A stretch of 64,000 nucleotides of DNA from G963692885 sp964658655 (GTDB lineage: Bacteria; Acidobacteriota; Terriglobia; Terriglobales; Acidobacteriaceae): assembly GCA_964658655.1 (NCBI GenBank), contig CAZZZL010000018.1, positions 1 through 64,000 on the forward strand, read 5' to 3'. Position 1 is the stretch's first letter. Each line of letters begins with the position of its first letter. A program made the translations under genes and the position numbers. Below the pieces are notes generated by a model that saw only the letters and a list, made by a program, of their open reading frames with translations, searched no databases and was not told the origin of the DNA. Positions 19,222 to 28,976 of this stretch are shown piece after piece.

Positions 19222-21129
19222 GTGCTCAACCAGATTAAGCTCAGGCGACACGCAACCCTTGTTTTGCACGCCGCTCTTGCCACGGCGGGATCTGGAACAC
19301 TCTGCGCGCAAAAAGCGCCCGCGCCGCCCGCTGCGGCTGCGACAACGGCGGCTCAGCCAGAGCGGATTTCCGTCGGCGTAAAGGAAAAGCACGAAGCGGA
19401 GAAGGTCTATCTTGCAGGTGCGCGCGCGGTCGGAAATAAAGACCTTGAGACCGCCCTCGAAGATTTCCGTAAAGCTGAACGGCTGGACCCTGCCAATCCC
19501 GACTACGCGAACGCCGTACAGATTGCCCGTACCAACCTGGTGACGCAGCTGATCGAGCAATCGGACACGGCCCGGACGCTGGGCCATCCTGAAGAGGCGC
19601 GCGCGAAGCTGATGGAAGCCTCGATGCTTGCTCCGGATAATCCCTCTGTCCTGCAGCATCTCGATCCCAGCAGGGGCATGGAGATCACACGCGAGGACGA
19701 TCCCGAAAGCGTCCAACTGGCCCCCGCCGTGGCTCTGCAACCAGCGGAGGGCCGCCATTCGTTTCACATGCACGGCACTGGCCAGGAGATATTGAAACAG
19801 GTGTTGAGCGCCTATGGCATCACGCCAACCCTCGATCCTTCCGTGGAGGTGAAGCGCACAAGTTTCGACGGCGACGACATCTCCTACATGGAAGCAGCGC
19901 GCATGCTGCAGATGGCGACGAACACCTTCTTCGTCCCGCTCGATCCCAAGCGGGTGCTGGTGGCCAAGGACACCAAGCCGAATCGCGAGCAGTTCATGCG
20001 CGAGGTTCTTGAGACGGTCTATCTGCCTGGCCTTTCCGCCGCGGAATTGACTGATATGGGTGCGCTGGCCCGCAACCTCTTCGATGCACAGCAGTCGAGC
20101 GTTCAGCAGGGCACCAACACGCTGGTGGTGCGGGCGCCGCAGGTGAAGCTGGCCGCCCTGAACCGCACACTGGCGGATCTCCTGGACGGCCGCAGCCAGG
20201 TCGACCTGGAGATCCGGCTGATCGAGATCGACGCCTCCCGGACTCGCAATATTGGCGTACAGCCGCCGCAGCAATTTACTGCGTTCAACGTCGACAGCGA
20301 GCTGAACAGTGTGATCAATGGCAACTCCAGCCTGGTGCAGCAGATTATTTCAAGCGGACTGGCGCCGGCAGGCGATCTCGCCGCGATCGCCGCCGTGTTG
20401 ATTGCGTCGGGGCAGGTCAGCAGTTCGGTGCTGACCCAGGCTTTTGCGACTTTCGGCGGCGGGCTGACCCTGACCGGCCTCACGTTGCCAGGCGCTACGG
20501 CGAATCTGGCGCTGAATTCCAGCAGTACGCACGTGCTGGAGGATATACATCTACGTCTCCAGGACCAGGACAAGGGCACAGTCCTGATTGGCGAAAAGTA
20601 TCCGATCCAGACTTCGAGCTATTCCGGACTGACCGGCACGTCTGTCAACATTCCCGGAGTATCGAGTGCAGGTTTGTCCAGTGAACTGGCGGCGCTGGGG
20701 CTGAGTGGAGCCAGCGCGACACAGCAGCCTATTCCCCAGGTGCAATACCAGGACATCGGCCTGAACCTGAATGTGACGCCGCATGTCCTGCGCTCGAACG
20801 ATGTCAGTCTCAACTTCGATATGAAGATCCAGGCACTCGCCGGAAGTGTTCTGAACAATATCCCGGAACTCACCAATCGCCAGTTCACCATGACGACGAC
20901 GGCCAAGCTCGGACAGAGCGCAGTATTTTTCAGCGACCTGACGAAGCAGGAATCGACCGCGGTCAGCGGTGTGCCGGGTGTCAGCGACCTGCCGGGCTTC
21001 GGATCGACGACTGATCAGAATCGCAACCTGACGACCGGGACGCTTCTGGTGATTATCACGCCGCGTATCCTGCGGCGTGAACACACCGAACTGGCGGGGC
21101 CTGCGATCGTACTGCCCCGCCACGAATAG
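19222..21129 (+). CDS. Secretin-family outer-membrane protein with N-terminal TPR region
   Basis: The 635-residue exported protein combines a signal peptide, a short TPR region (about 60-150; AGARAVGNKDLETALEDFRKAERLDP), secretin N-type domains (DISYMEAARMLQMAT, NTLVVRAPQVKLAALNRTL) and a C-terminal secretin core (VEL-like VDLEIRLIEID, later GLNLNVTPHVL, TTGTLLVIITPRIL). Secretins make the outer-membrane gate of type II secretion, type IV pili or filamentous phage. No other component of such a system is adjacent, so its partner system is undetermined. Start codon is GTG. Its stop abuts the convergent DsbA-like stop with no spacer. Confidence 0.85.
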   Translation: MLNQIKLRRHATLVLHAALATAGSGTLCAQKAPAPPAAAATTAAQPERISVGVKEKHEAEKVYLAGARAVGNKDLETALEDFRKAERLDPANPDYANAVQIARTNLVTQLIEQSDTARTLGHPEEARAKLMEASMLAPDNPSVLQHLDPSRGMEITREDDPESVQLAPAVALQPAEGRHSFHMHGTGQEILKQVLSAYGITPTLDPSVEVKRTSFDGDDISYMEAARMLQMATNTFFVPLDPKRVLVAKDTKPNREQFMREVLETVYLPGLSAAELTDMGALARNLFDAQQSSVQQGTNTLVVRAPQVKLAALNRTLADLLDGRSQVDLEIRLIEIDASRTRNIGVQPPQQFTAFNVDSELNSVINGNSSLVQQIISSGLAPAGDLAAIAAVLIASGQVSSSVLTQAFATFGGGLTLTGLTLPGATANLALNSSSTHVLEDIHLRLQDQDKGTVLIGEKYPIQTSSYSGLTGTSVNIPGVSSAGLSSELAALGLSGASATQQPIPQVQYQDIGLNLNVTPHVLRSNDVSLNFDMKIQALAGSVLNNIPELTNRQFTMTTTAKLGQSAVFFSDLTKQESTAVSGVPGVSDLPGFGSTTDQNRNLTTGTLLVIITPRILRREHTELAGPAIVLPRHE

Positions 21130-22176
21130 CTACTGCGCCGTAACGCCCACTGTCTGCACGGGTACGCCGTCGATCTGCGCCTGGTACGTGACGATCTGCT
21201 TGAGCAGGTCGTAGGGTATTCCGCCGACTGGCAATCCCCTGCCGTTGACATAAATAGTCGGTGTCTGCGTGATGCCGAGATCGTGCGCGAGCTGTGAAGA
21301 AGCGTCGACTGCAGCCTTGATCTCGGGGAGGTCCGCACACGCGGCAATCTTCGCGGGATCCTGGCCAGCGGCTGTGGCCGAGGCTTTAAGTGCGTCCGTC
21401 GCGCCCTCCGGCGTCAGCTTGAGCTGGTTGGTAAAGATGTCGTCAGCAAACTTGAAGAATGCCTCGTTGCCGCCTGCCTTGGCTACGCAGACGCCGTATT
21501 CGGCAGCCTTCTCAGCCTGGGGATGGATCGAAGCCAGTGGAAAATTCTGATAGACGAAGTGGGCGCTGGGAAAATCCTTAAGCAGGTGATCGACTGTAGG
21601 CTGCGCGTCTTTGCAATGCGGGCACTGGAAGTCAGAGAACTCGACGATCTCGAGATTCTTTTCCATTGCGCCTTTTGAGGGTCCATTGGCACGGGTCTGC
21701 AGGGTCTTGCGCGCATCCGCGAAGGGTTCCGCTCCAAAGGGCAGGACTTGCTCACCGGCAATCAGGTGATTGCCATCCGGAGTGACAAAGAAGGAAAGAC
21801 TCTGCGGCTGCTGCTGCCCTGCTCCCTTTTCTTCAAACAGGACTATGACGCGGCTGAGACCATCGACGGGCGTCTTCAGGATGCCTTGCACCTGCCAGAG
21901 GCGGTTGACGTCGTATCCCCATGAAGCTTTCAGGAAGGCGTTGACCGTGTCAGCTGTCGGCGAGGTCGCGGTGAAGTTGGCGCGGTCGATGAGCGGAAAC
22001 GGTGGCGGGGCGGTGACCGGCTTTGGCGCTTCCGGCGTCGCGGTCTGCGCTGCCGGTGCGGCCGGGTGCAGGGTGGGTGCTGCCTGCGTGGTGCCTGACG
22101 TTGCCTGGCCGAAAAGCGGCGATAGAGGTAGCACGATGCCGAGCGTGGCAAGAGCCAGGGATGGGCGAAGTCGCAT
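21130..22176 (-). CDS. DsbA-like exported thioredoxin-fold protein
   Basis: This 348-residue exported protein has a signal peptide, a Pro/Ala-rich linker (about 25-60), an uncharacterised N-terminal domain (65-165), and a DsbA/DsbG-type C-terminal domain with active site CPHC (in SDFQCPHCKDAQP) and the cis-proline loop QTPTIYVNG. It probably oxidises or isomerises disulfides in the periplasm. It begins 27 nt after nadE on the same strand and is likely co-transcribed. The N-terminal domain makes it longer than ordinary DsbA proteins. Confidence 0.88.
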   Translation of the reverse strand: MRLRPSLALATLGIVLPLSPLFGQATSGTTQAAPTLHPAAPAAQTATPEAPKPVTAPPPFPLIDRANFTATSPTADTVNAFLKASWGYDVNRLWQVQGILKTPVDGLSRVIVLFEEKGAGQQQPQSLSFFVTPDGNHLIAGEQVLPFGAEPFADARKTLQTRANGPSKGAMEKNLEIVEFSDFQCPHCKDAQPTVDHLLKDFPSAHFVYQNFPLASIHPQAEKAAEYGVCVAKAGGNEAFFKFADDIFTNQLKLTPEGATDALKASATAAGQDPAKIAACADLPEIKAAVDASSQLAHDLGITQTPTIYVNGRGLPVGGIPYDLLKQIVTYQAQIDGVPVQTVGVTAQ

Positions 22177-22203
22177 GAAATTCCTTTCGTGTAGGTGTGT
22201 CGT

Positions 22204-23850
22204 TTAAACTTGGACCTTGACCGCAATCGGAAACCTGCGGCCCATGCCGAACGATTTCGGCGTTACCTTCAATACCGGCGCGGCCTGCTGGCGTTTGTAC
22301 TCACTGCGCTCTACGAGTCTGACAACCGATCGCACCAGTTCCAGATCGATGCCGCAGTCCTGGGAGATGGCCTCCGGTGTCTCATAGCGCTCGATATACG
22401 CCTCGATGATTGGATCGAGAACGTCGTAGGGTGGCAGTGAATCTGTATCGACCTGGCCGGGACGAAGTTCGGCCGATGGTGGCTTGCTGATGATGGCCTG
22501 CGGGATAATCTCCCGCTCGCGGTTCACATAATCGCAGAGGCGGTAGACGTTGGTCTTGACGACATCGCCGATCACCGCGAGTGCTCCGACCATGTCGCCA
22601 TAAAGCGTGCAGTAGCCGGTCGCCATCTCGGACTTATTGCCGGTCGTGAGTACCAGCGCGCCCAGCTTGTTCGAGATGGCCATCAGCAGCCCGCCGCGAA
22701 TCCGTGACTGCAGATTCTCCTCCGTTGTGTCCGGTTCACGGCCTTCGAACAGCTGGGCCAATGTAGATGTGTATTCAGAAAAGATCGTGCCGATTTTGAG
22801 AATTTCATACCGGACGCCGAGATTCGCGGCGAGTTGTTCGCTGTCCGCAATTGACCCGGGCGACGAATAGGGGCTGGGCATTCCGACCGTCAGAACGTTG
22901 TCTTTACCAAGTGCATCCACTGCAATCGCGGCGACGAGCGCAGAGTCAATTCCACCGCTCAGTCCAATGACTGCTTTCGAAAAGCCGCATTTACGGACAT
23001 AGTCGCGCGTGCCGATCACGAGGGCGTTGTAGGCCCCGGCGTCCAGCCCGGCGTGTGTTGAATGAATCTCAGGCTGCAGCGTTCGCGTATCGATAAGCAG
23101 CAGGTCTTCTTCAAATGACCGGGCCTGACCTACCAACTCCCCCTGGGCATTCAGGGCGACACTGGTACCGTCGAAGATCAGGCTGTCGTTGCCGCCGACC
23201 TGGTTCACCATCAGCACAGGCGTCTTGTGGCGGCCGGCAATTGCGGCGAGCATTGACTCGCGTGTGCGTCGCTTGCCGCGCCAGTAAGGCGACGCGGAAA
23301 TATTCAGAATGAGCGTGGCGCCTTCACGCATCAGTTCGTCGACGGGATCAATGGCGTATCGCCGCGATTCCCAAAAAGCCTTATCGTTCCATGCATCCTC
23401 GCAGATGGTGATGGCGAGGCGCTCGCCGCCGAAGTCGAGTACGCGCTGCGTCTTTGCAGGCTCAAAATAGCGCTGCTCGTCAAAGACGTCGTAGTACGGC
23501 AGCAGCATTTTCTGCTGCTGGAACTTAATTTCTCCGTCCGCCATGAAAATTGCGGTGTTGGTCACGCCTTTACCAAGGCTCACATGACTGGCAGCAACCG
23601 AACCGCACAGGATTGCGATGCTTAAATCTCGTGTTGATTCGGCAATCCGGCAGGCAGTTTCTTCGGCGCGCGCGATGAAGGAGGGCTTGTCGAGCAGATC
23701 GGCCGGCGGGTAGCCGCAGATCGACAGCTCAGGGAACATCACGAGCGCGGCGTGCTCGCTGGCTGCTTTCGACGCGAAGTCGAGAATCTTCTTTGCGTTG
23801 CCGGAGAAATCACCGACCGTTGGGTTGATCTGGGCAAGAGCAATCTTCAC
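22204..23850 (-). CDS. nadE: Glutamine-dependent NAD+ synthetase
   Basis: This two-domain 548-residue enzyme makes NAD+ from deamido-NAD+, ATP and glutamine-derived ammonia. The N-terminal nitrilase-type glutaminase has E41, K114 (in QQKMLLP) and C150 (in ITICEDAW) as catalytic triad. The C-terminal synthetase has the PP-loop GLSGGIDSALVAAIA, followed by TGNKSEMATGYCTLYGD and KPPSAELRPGQ. Length fits the compact bacterial type. Confidence 0.96.
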   Translation of the reverse strand: MKIALAQINPTVGDFSGNAKKILDFASKAASEHAALVMFPELSICGYPPADLLDKPSFIARAEETACRIAESTRDLSIAILCGSVAASHVSLGKGVTNTAIFMADGEIKFQQQKMLLPYYDVFDEQRYFEPAKTQRVLDFGGERLAITICEDAWNDKAFWESRRYAIDPVDELMREGATLILNISASPYWRGKRRTRESMLAAIAGRHKTPVLMVNQVGGNDSLIFDGTSVALNAQGELVGQARSFEEDLLLIDTRTLQPEIHSTHAGLDAGAYNALVIGTRDYVRKCGFSKAVIGLSGGIDSALVAAIAVDALGKDNVLTVGMPSPYSSPGSIADSEQLAANLGVRYEILKIGTIFSEYTSTLAQLFEGREPDTTEENLQSRIRGGLLMAISNKLGALVLTTGNKSEMATGYCTLYGDMVGALAVIGDVVKTNVYRLCDYVNREREIIPQAIISKPPSAELRPGQVDTDSLPPYDVLDPIIEAYIERYETPEAISQDCGIDLELVRSVVRLVERSEYKRQQAAPVLKVTPKSFGMGRRFPIAVKVQV

Positions 23851-23924
23851 TCTTCAAGTGTAGTAGGACTGGATGCGCGACGGTACCGCCTGCCCGAAAA
23901 AGTCTCAGGGTGCCGTCGCTTCGG

Positions 23925-25454
23925 CTACGCGCCCGTTCCGCCGACTACAACCGCAAATGTCCGCACAAGAATCTTGAAGTCCAGCCAAAGACTCCAGTTC
24001 TCGACGTAAGCGGTATCGAGCGATATATAGCTGTCGAACGAGGGGTCCTGGCGCGCCTGTACCTGCCACAGCCCTGTGATACCGGGAGTGACGTCGAGCC
24101 TTCGCAGATGGTTCAACTGATATTTTTTGACCTCGCTGGCAATCGGAGGACGAGGACCGACCAGGCTCATATCGCCGCGCAGAACATTGAAGAATTGAGG
24201 GATTTCGTCCAGCGAATACTTGCGCAGGATTCTGCCTACGCGCGTGATGCGAGGGTCGTTCGTGATCTTGAACAGAATCGAGTCGCGCTCATTCATGTGC
24301 AGAATCTCGGCACGACGCTTTTCTGCGTCCGGAACCATGGTGCGGAACTTGAGGCAACGGAAAGTGCGGCCCTTCTTGCCGATGCGTTCAGAGCCGTAGA
24401 AGATCGGTCCGTTTGAATCCAGCCGGATGGCGATGGCGATGGCAAGAAGAATCGGGGACAGTACCGTCAGGGCGCCAACGGCCAGCAGGATATCAAAAAC
24501 GCGCTTCATCATGAGCCCGACGACCGGCACATCGCTGCGATGGAGGGAGATGGTGGGAAACTGACCGATGTACTCGACCGGGCTGTTCCAGGCCAGCCCA
24601 TCGTAGAGTTCCGGAACGACACGAATATCAACGCTGGCGTCGCGCGCCTGCTCCACAAGCTGCTTGACGAGACCCGGCTCAACCGGGCTGCACAGGAATA
24701 TCTCATCGACAAAGTGCAGCCGTGAGAGCTCGAGAACTTCTTCAAATGTTCCAAGTACGTCTGTCGCCTTGACATTGGAATCAAGGTCGGAGCCGGGGAT
24801 CTGAACGTAACCCTTAAAGGTATAGCCGAGGTGGCGAATGCCCTCCACATGGTGCCGCAGTGCCTGGCCGACGCGGCCGGTGCCGACGACGAGGATGTTG
24901 CGGGCTTCCATGCCACGCTCGTAGCGGCGATAGACAATGTAGCGCCAGAAGAGGCGGCGCACCACGATCAGTACGGTCGTAAGGATGATCGTGAGGCTGA
25001 CGACGCCGCGGGAAACGACCTCGCCGCGTGCGAAATAGAGCCCACCGCTCAGCAGCAATCCGGCCGTGAAGCAGGCCTGGATACTCAACCGCATGTCGTG
25101 CAGTGTGTTGCGTGCCTCGATTGCCGCGTAAAGATGCATGCGCCGGCTGACAACGATCAGGGCTACGATGAACCAGCCTAGATACATGATCGACAACATG
25201 CGCGCGCCGGCCAGCATGCCGACACTGTGCACCGCTCCGCCCTTGCCGGCCAGTGGTCCGATCCACTCGCGAACAGCAACGGCGGCCGCAATCAGGACGC
25301 TGAGAATGTCCAGCAGAACCCAGAAAACCGTAACCTTTAAGTTGCGTGTCCAGGTGCGGATCGAGTTGACTTGCGTAGCCTTGCCTGGAGACACAAAGTT
25401 CCGACTCTCGGGAGCGGTATAGATCAGTTTGCCTGGATTGGGAGGAGCGGCCAT
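23925..25454 (-). CDS. Polyprenyl-phosphate sugar-1-phosphate transferase (WcaJ/WbaP type)
   Basis: The enzyme starts exopolysaccharide or O-antigen repeat units by moving a sugar phosphate from a nucleotide sugar to undecaprenyl phosphate. The 509 residues show four to five N-terminal membrane helices (about 38-165), a CoA-binding-like Rossmann segment (ILVVGTGRVGQAL), a further hydrophobic helix (VFDILLAVGALTVLSPILLA) and the conserved catalytic domain: FRTMVPDAEKRR, RKYSLDEIPQFFNVLRGDMSLVGPRPP split by a few residues, and TPGITGLWQV. The sugar cannot be told. No glycosyltransferase cluster is adjacent. Confidence 0.92.
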   Translation of the reverse strand: MAAPPNPGKLIYTAPESRNFVSPGKATQVNSIRTWTRNLKVTVFWVLLDILSVLIAAAVAVREWIGPLAGKGGAVHSVGMLAGARMLSIMYLGWFIVALIVVSRRMHLYAAIEARNTLHDMRLSIQACFTAGLLLSGGLYFARGEVVSRGVVSLTIILTTVLIVVRRLFWRYIVYRRYERGMEARNILVVGTGRVGQALRHHVEGIRHLGYTFKGYVQIPGSDLDSNVKATDVLGTFEEVLELSRLHFVDEIFLCSPVEPGLVKQLVEQARDASVDIRVVPELYDGLAWNSPVEYIGQFPTISLHRSDVPVVGLMMKRVFDILLAVGALTVLSPILLAIAIAIRLDSNGPIFYGSERIGKKGRTFRCLKFRTMVPDAEKRRAEILHMNERDSILFKITNDPRITRVGRILRKYSLDEIPQFFNVLRGDMSLVGPRPPIASEVKKYQLNHLRRLDVTPGITGLWQVQARQDPSFDSYISLDTAYVENWSLWLDFKILVRTFAVVVGGTGA

Positions 25455-25751
25455 TTATCGATTCCGGTCTTTCGTTTTACCATCTGGCGCGCATGGGCAT
25501 GATGCCGCAGCTTTGATATTTTCCTGACCCTGACAAGCTGGCAAGTAGTGGGCGAGGTTCTGTTTTCCAGCAGATGAATACTTCTTTTCACTGGATAAGA
25601 CAGCCCTTTTCCATGCCCTGACCTCTGCATGAATGACGCTAAGTCTAGCATGTACCCATTGTGCGCTGGATACACCTTAAGCACTATGTTGAATATGTAG
25701 AACATGGCGTGAACGTTCCTTTTTGGGCCTGAGCTCATACCTGTTCCCGGT
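25455..25751. other. Intergenic region, no gene seen
   Basis: These 297 nt separate the sugar transferase from the MlaF-like gene, both leftward. The stretch is comparatively AT-rich and presumably contains the promoter of the transferase, but I could not pick a convincing -35/-10 pair or an RNA gene. Confidence 0.4.
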
Positions 25752-26681
25752 TCAGACCTTTGGCAGAACCAACGCATCCAGTTCCAGAAACTGTCTGACA
25801 ATTTCGTCATCACACGCTCGCATCTCATCCATCGTGCCAAAAAAATGGACCTTGGCCTGGTGCAGAAACATGATGTGATCTGCCAGGTGCTCGGCAAAGC
25901 GCATGTCGTGCGTCACGACGATGCTGGTGAGTTTCAACTGGTGCTTCAGCTTCTGGATGAGGTCGCCCAGCAATCGTCCCATCATGGGATCGACCATCGT
26001 AGTGGGCTCGTCATACAGGATTGCCTCTGGCTGCGCGGCGAGTGCCCGAGCAATGGCAACGGAACGCTTCATGCCAGTCGACAAATCGCTGGGCGCGAGA
26101 TGTCCCATGCCGGATACCCCGACCATGTCCAGCAAACCACTGACAACCTGCTGAATCTGATCCTCTTCCAGCTCCTTGCGCTCCCGCAAGGGAAACGCGA
26201 CATTTTCACCGACAGTTAACGAGTCGAACAGAGCGCCGCTTTGAAAGACCATGGTGACCTTCTTGCGCACCTGTTCCATCTCGTCTTCAGTCAGTGAGGT
26301 TATCTCGCGCCCGGCAATGCGAATGCTTCCTGAATCCGGCTTGAGGAAGCCCATGATCTGTTGCAGCGACACAGATTTGCCCACGCCAGACCTGCCGAGA
26401 ATGCATAACGTCTCACCGGCCTGCACCTGGAAGGACACGTCATCGAGCACCTTGAGATCTCCAAATGATTTGAAGACGTGGTCGAAAACTATATAGGGCT
26501 GCTGTTCAGCCGGGACGAGTTCACTATCGGTCGGCAGGCGCTCTACCCGGGTAGCGAAGGGCGTGTCCCCGACAATTTCGATCGGGAGATCCCTGGGGAA
26601 ACTAAGCGGCTCGTCCGGACTCGACGACTGGCCGGTCACGTTACTTTCAGGCGCTGCTCCCTGTCCCTGCTGTTTACTCAT
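25752..26681 (-). CDS. ABC transporter ATPase, MlaF-like
   Basis: This ATPase of 309 residues resembles MlaF/Ttg2A, which powers phospholipid movement between membranes. Walker A is GRSGVGKS, the Q-loop and signature LSTGMKRSVAIARALA follow, and Walker B is ILYDEPTTMVDPM. The MlaF-typical end of the domain DHIMFLHQAKVHFFGTMDE is clear. Before the ATPase core there is a hydrophilic lead of about 65 residues. I start at the ATG at 26681 because the longer frame to 26735 overlaps mobA. The permease (MlaE) and substrate-binding (MlaD) genes are not adjacent in this window, so the partner is elsewhere. Confidence 0.85.
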   Translation of the reverse strand: MSKQQGQGAAPESNVTGQSSSPDEPLSFPRDLPIEIVGDTPFATRVERLPTDSELVPAEQQPYIVFDHVFKSFGDLKVLDDVSFQVQAGETLCILGRSGVGKSVSLQQIMGFLKPDSGSIRIAGREITSLTEDEMEQVRKKVTMVFQSGALFDSLTVGENVAFPLRERKELEEDQIQQVVSGLLDMVGVSGMGHLAPSDLSTGMKRSVAIARALAAQPEAILYDEPTTMVDPMMGRLLGDLIQKLKHQLKLTSIVVTHDMRFAEHLADHIMFLHQAKVHFFGTMDEMRACDDEIVRQFLELDALVLPKV

Positions 26682-26697
26682 GTGCTGCTGGTCCTGT

Positions 26698-27390
26698 TCA
26701 CTGAAAAGAATTGTCGATATTGAGATGCCCTGCACACAGAGCTGCGCGCTTTAAATCGTCCGGCGTATTGCAGTTCAAGAAAGCGTTGGCGGGTACACGG
26801 GGCCAGCCTGCGTAATTACCGGATGCGCCGATGACTGTCTCCACATTAAACATATCAATCGGCTGGCCCAGGGCGGCGGCGCCCTGCTGGACCACACGCA
26901 TCACCTTATAGTCTCCCGTCGCGAGGGCACGCGAAACAACTGGAAGCAAATCGCGATGATAGACAGCTGCGAGTGGCTGAGGCTCCCCGAGGATGCACGG
27001 TATGGTCGCAGGCGCATTCGTGATCAGAGCGCGTGTAATGAGCTGGCTGAGCAAAGCCGCGGGCAACAGCGGAAGATCGACCGGGATAAAGAGTGTCAGA
27101 GGAGCAGAGGATGCGCTCAGTCCCGCCTCAAGCCCGGACAGGGGTCCGCAATACTCGTGCAGGTCGGGAATAATCGGAGCATGGTTCCTCAGGTCAGCGC
27201 GACTGCCAGCTATGCCTGGATGCAGGCCAATCGAGCGCAGCCGGTACAACGCTCGCTCGACCAGCGTGACGCTTAAAAAACGCAGGAGCGCCTTGTCGGT
27301 CCCCATGCGCGTGCTGCCACCGCCCGCCAGGACAAAAGCGCTGACGTCAGCATTGCCGCGCATGTCGGGAGTTGTGTTCGTCCGGATCAA
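26698..27390 (-). CDS. mobA: Molybdenum cofactor guanylyltransferase
   Basis: The enzyme attaches GMP to molybdopterin to form the bis-MGD cofactor. The nucleotidyltransferase motif LAGGGSTRMGTDKALL (21-36) is canonical, followed by PIIPD and IPVDLPLLP with the metal-binding Asp. 230 residues is normal to slightly long. Its ATG overlaps the upstream peptidase stop by 4 nt. No molybdoenzyme is present nearby. Confidence 0.9.
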   Translation of the reverse strand: MIRTNTTPDMRGNADVSAFVLAGGGSTRMGTDKALLRFLSVTLVERALYRLRSIGLHPGIAGSRADLRNHAPIIPDLHEYCGPLSGLEAGLSASSAPLTLFIPVDLPLLPAALLSQLITRALITNAPATIPCILGEPQPLAAVYHRDLLPVVSRALATGDYKVMRVVQQGAAALGQPIDMFNVETVIGASGNYAGWPRVPANAFLNCNTPDDLKRAALCAGHLNIDNSFQ

Positions 27391-28811
27391 GCCTTCCCTG
27401 CCGCGGCGGAGGTATCGCCGACTGCTTCGAAAAAACGAATGATCGAAGCGATCCCGCGACGAAAGTTAGCAATATGGAATTTCTCATTCGGGGCATGGAG
27501 ATTGTCATCAGGCAGGCCAAAACCCATCATGACTGACGGAATCTTCAGGTGACGTTCAAAGTCGCCGACGATCGGGATGGAGCCACCCGAGCGGATGAAG
27601 ACCGTCTCCTTGGCGAAGACCTGGTGCAATGCTTTCTCTGCTGCTTTGATGTAGGGATTGTCTGTTTTGATGACGATTGGATCGCCGGAGTGAATGAGGC
27701 GAACGCTGACGGTGACGCCGGCAGGACAAAGACTTTCAACATAGGTTTTGTACAGTTGAAACGTCTCCTGCGGCGTCATATCCGGCACCAGGCGCATGGA
27801 CACCTTTGCTGTCGCTTTTGCCGGTATCACTGTCTTGGCACCGGCACCGATAAAGCCGCCAGGCATGCCGTGAACATCAAGCGTTGGGCGCGACCACGTA
27901 CGTTCAAGAACGCCGAAGCCTGCCTCTCCGACCAATGCCGGTGAACCTATCTCCGTCTCGAGATAATGCGCTTCGTCGAACGGCAGGCTCTGCCATGCAC
28001 GCAGTTCGTCTACAGACGGCGAGCCGACCTTGTCGTAGAAGCCTGGTATGAGAATGCGTCCAGCATCGTCCTTCAGTTTCGCAAGAACCTGTGCGAGCGC
28101 GATGAACGGGTTGGGTGCAGCGCCGCCGTACATCCCGGAGTGCAGATCTGTACGGGCGCCGCGGGCCTCAATTTCCGTGTAGATCATGCCGCGCAGTCCT
28201 ACGCAGAGAGTCGGCAGGTCGGGAGCGAACATCTCGGTGTCTGAAATGAGTGCAAAGTCGGCCTTGAGTGCTTCGGGGTGTTCGCGGACAAATCGAGAAA
28301 TGTTTTCGCCGCCGACTTCTTCCTCACCCTCAAGAATGACGCGAATGTTGATCGGCAACTCTCGACCGGCCTCTCCACTCTGGGACGTTCCAGTGGCGAA
28401 AAGCGATTCAAGCGCCTTGATGTGCATGTACATCTGGCCCTTGTCGTCGACGGCACCCCGGGCATAAATATTGCCGTCGCGCACAGTCGGTTCGAAAGGC
28501 GGCGTTTTCCATTCATCGAGCGGATCAGGGGGCTGGACGTCGTAATGGCCATAGCACAGGCAGGTCGGCTTGCCCGTAGCGTGAAGCCAGTCTGCATAGA
28601 CGAGAGGATGTCCAGCCGGATTGCCGGTACCCTCGATCAAGCGAACGTTCTCGAGACCGATGCGACCGAGCTCGGCAGCAAGCAGCGTCGCGGTGTGACG
28701 CACATCGTGCGCATGTTCGGGCAGGGTAGAAATGCTTGGAATACAGAGCAGCCCTTTCAGCTCTTCGAGAAAACGGTCCTGCGATTGTTGGGCGTATTCG
28801 ACAGCGGTCAT
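27387..28811 (-). CDS. M20-family metallopeptidase (dipeptidase)
   Basis: This cytosolic 474-residue peptidase of family M20 is a probable di- or carboxypeptidase. Zinc ligands and catalytic residues can be read in order: CYGHYDVQP (His and catalytic Asp), RGAVDDKG (bridging Asp), LEGEEEVGG (catalytic Glu and ligand Glu), ISDTEM (Asp) and the distal histidine in LHAPNEKFH. The lid domain lies between about residues 190 and 380 (GLRGMIYTEIEARG, DLHSGMYGG). This arrangement matches the PepV/CNDP-like dipeptidases. It is the first gene of a peptidase-mobA-mlaF-like leftward unit. Confidence 0.91.
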   Translation of the reverse strand: MTAVEYAQQSQDRFLEELKGLLCIPSISTLPEHAHDVRHTATLLAAELGRIGLENVRLIEGTGNPAGHPLVYADWLHATGKPTCLCYGHYDVQPPDPLDEWKTPPFEPTVRDGNIYARGAVDDKGQMYMHIKALESLFATGTSQSGEAGRELPINIRVILEGEEEVGGENISRFVREHPEALKADFALISDTEMFAPDLPTLCVGLRGMIYTEIEARGARTDLHSGMYGGAAPNPFIALAQVLAKLKDDAGRILIPGFYDKVGSPSVDELRAWQSLPFDEAHYLETEIGSPALVGEAGFGVLERTWSRPTLDVHGMPGGFIGAGAKTVIPAKATAKVSMRLVPDMTPQETFQLYKTYVESLCPAGVTVSVRLIHSGDPIVIKTDNPYIKAAEKALHQVFAKETVFIRSGGSIPIVGDFERHLKIPSVMMGFGLPDDNLHAPNEKFHIANFRRGIASIIRFFEAVGDTSAAAGKA

Positions 28812-28976
28812 GCGGTCACTCCGGTTCGGTAGCTACTCAATAATCTCAAGTGTAGTACTGGCCATACGGGCACTCGCGCACCGAGCGTCCACGGAGATTG
28901 ACAGCGGTGGCTGGGATACACACAGGTCTGAGGAAGATTGCGCATTGCAAGCGCCGTCCGCCAGTGCGGCAAGTAC

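Noticed and set aside
19111..20274. 387-codon minus-strand open frame across HAD and secretin genes
   Set aside because: Opposite strand of two clear genes; composition is Arg/His/Leu-rich as expected for a shadow.
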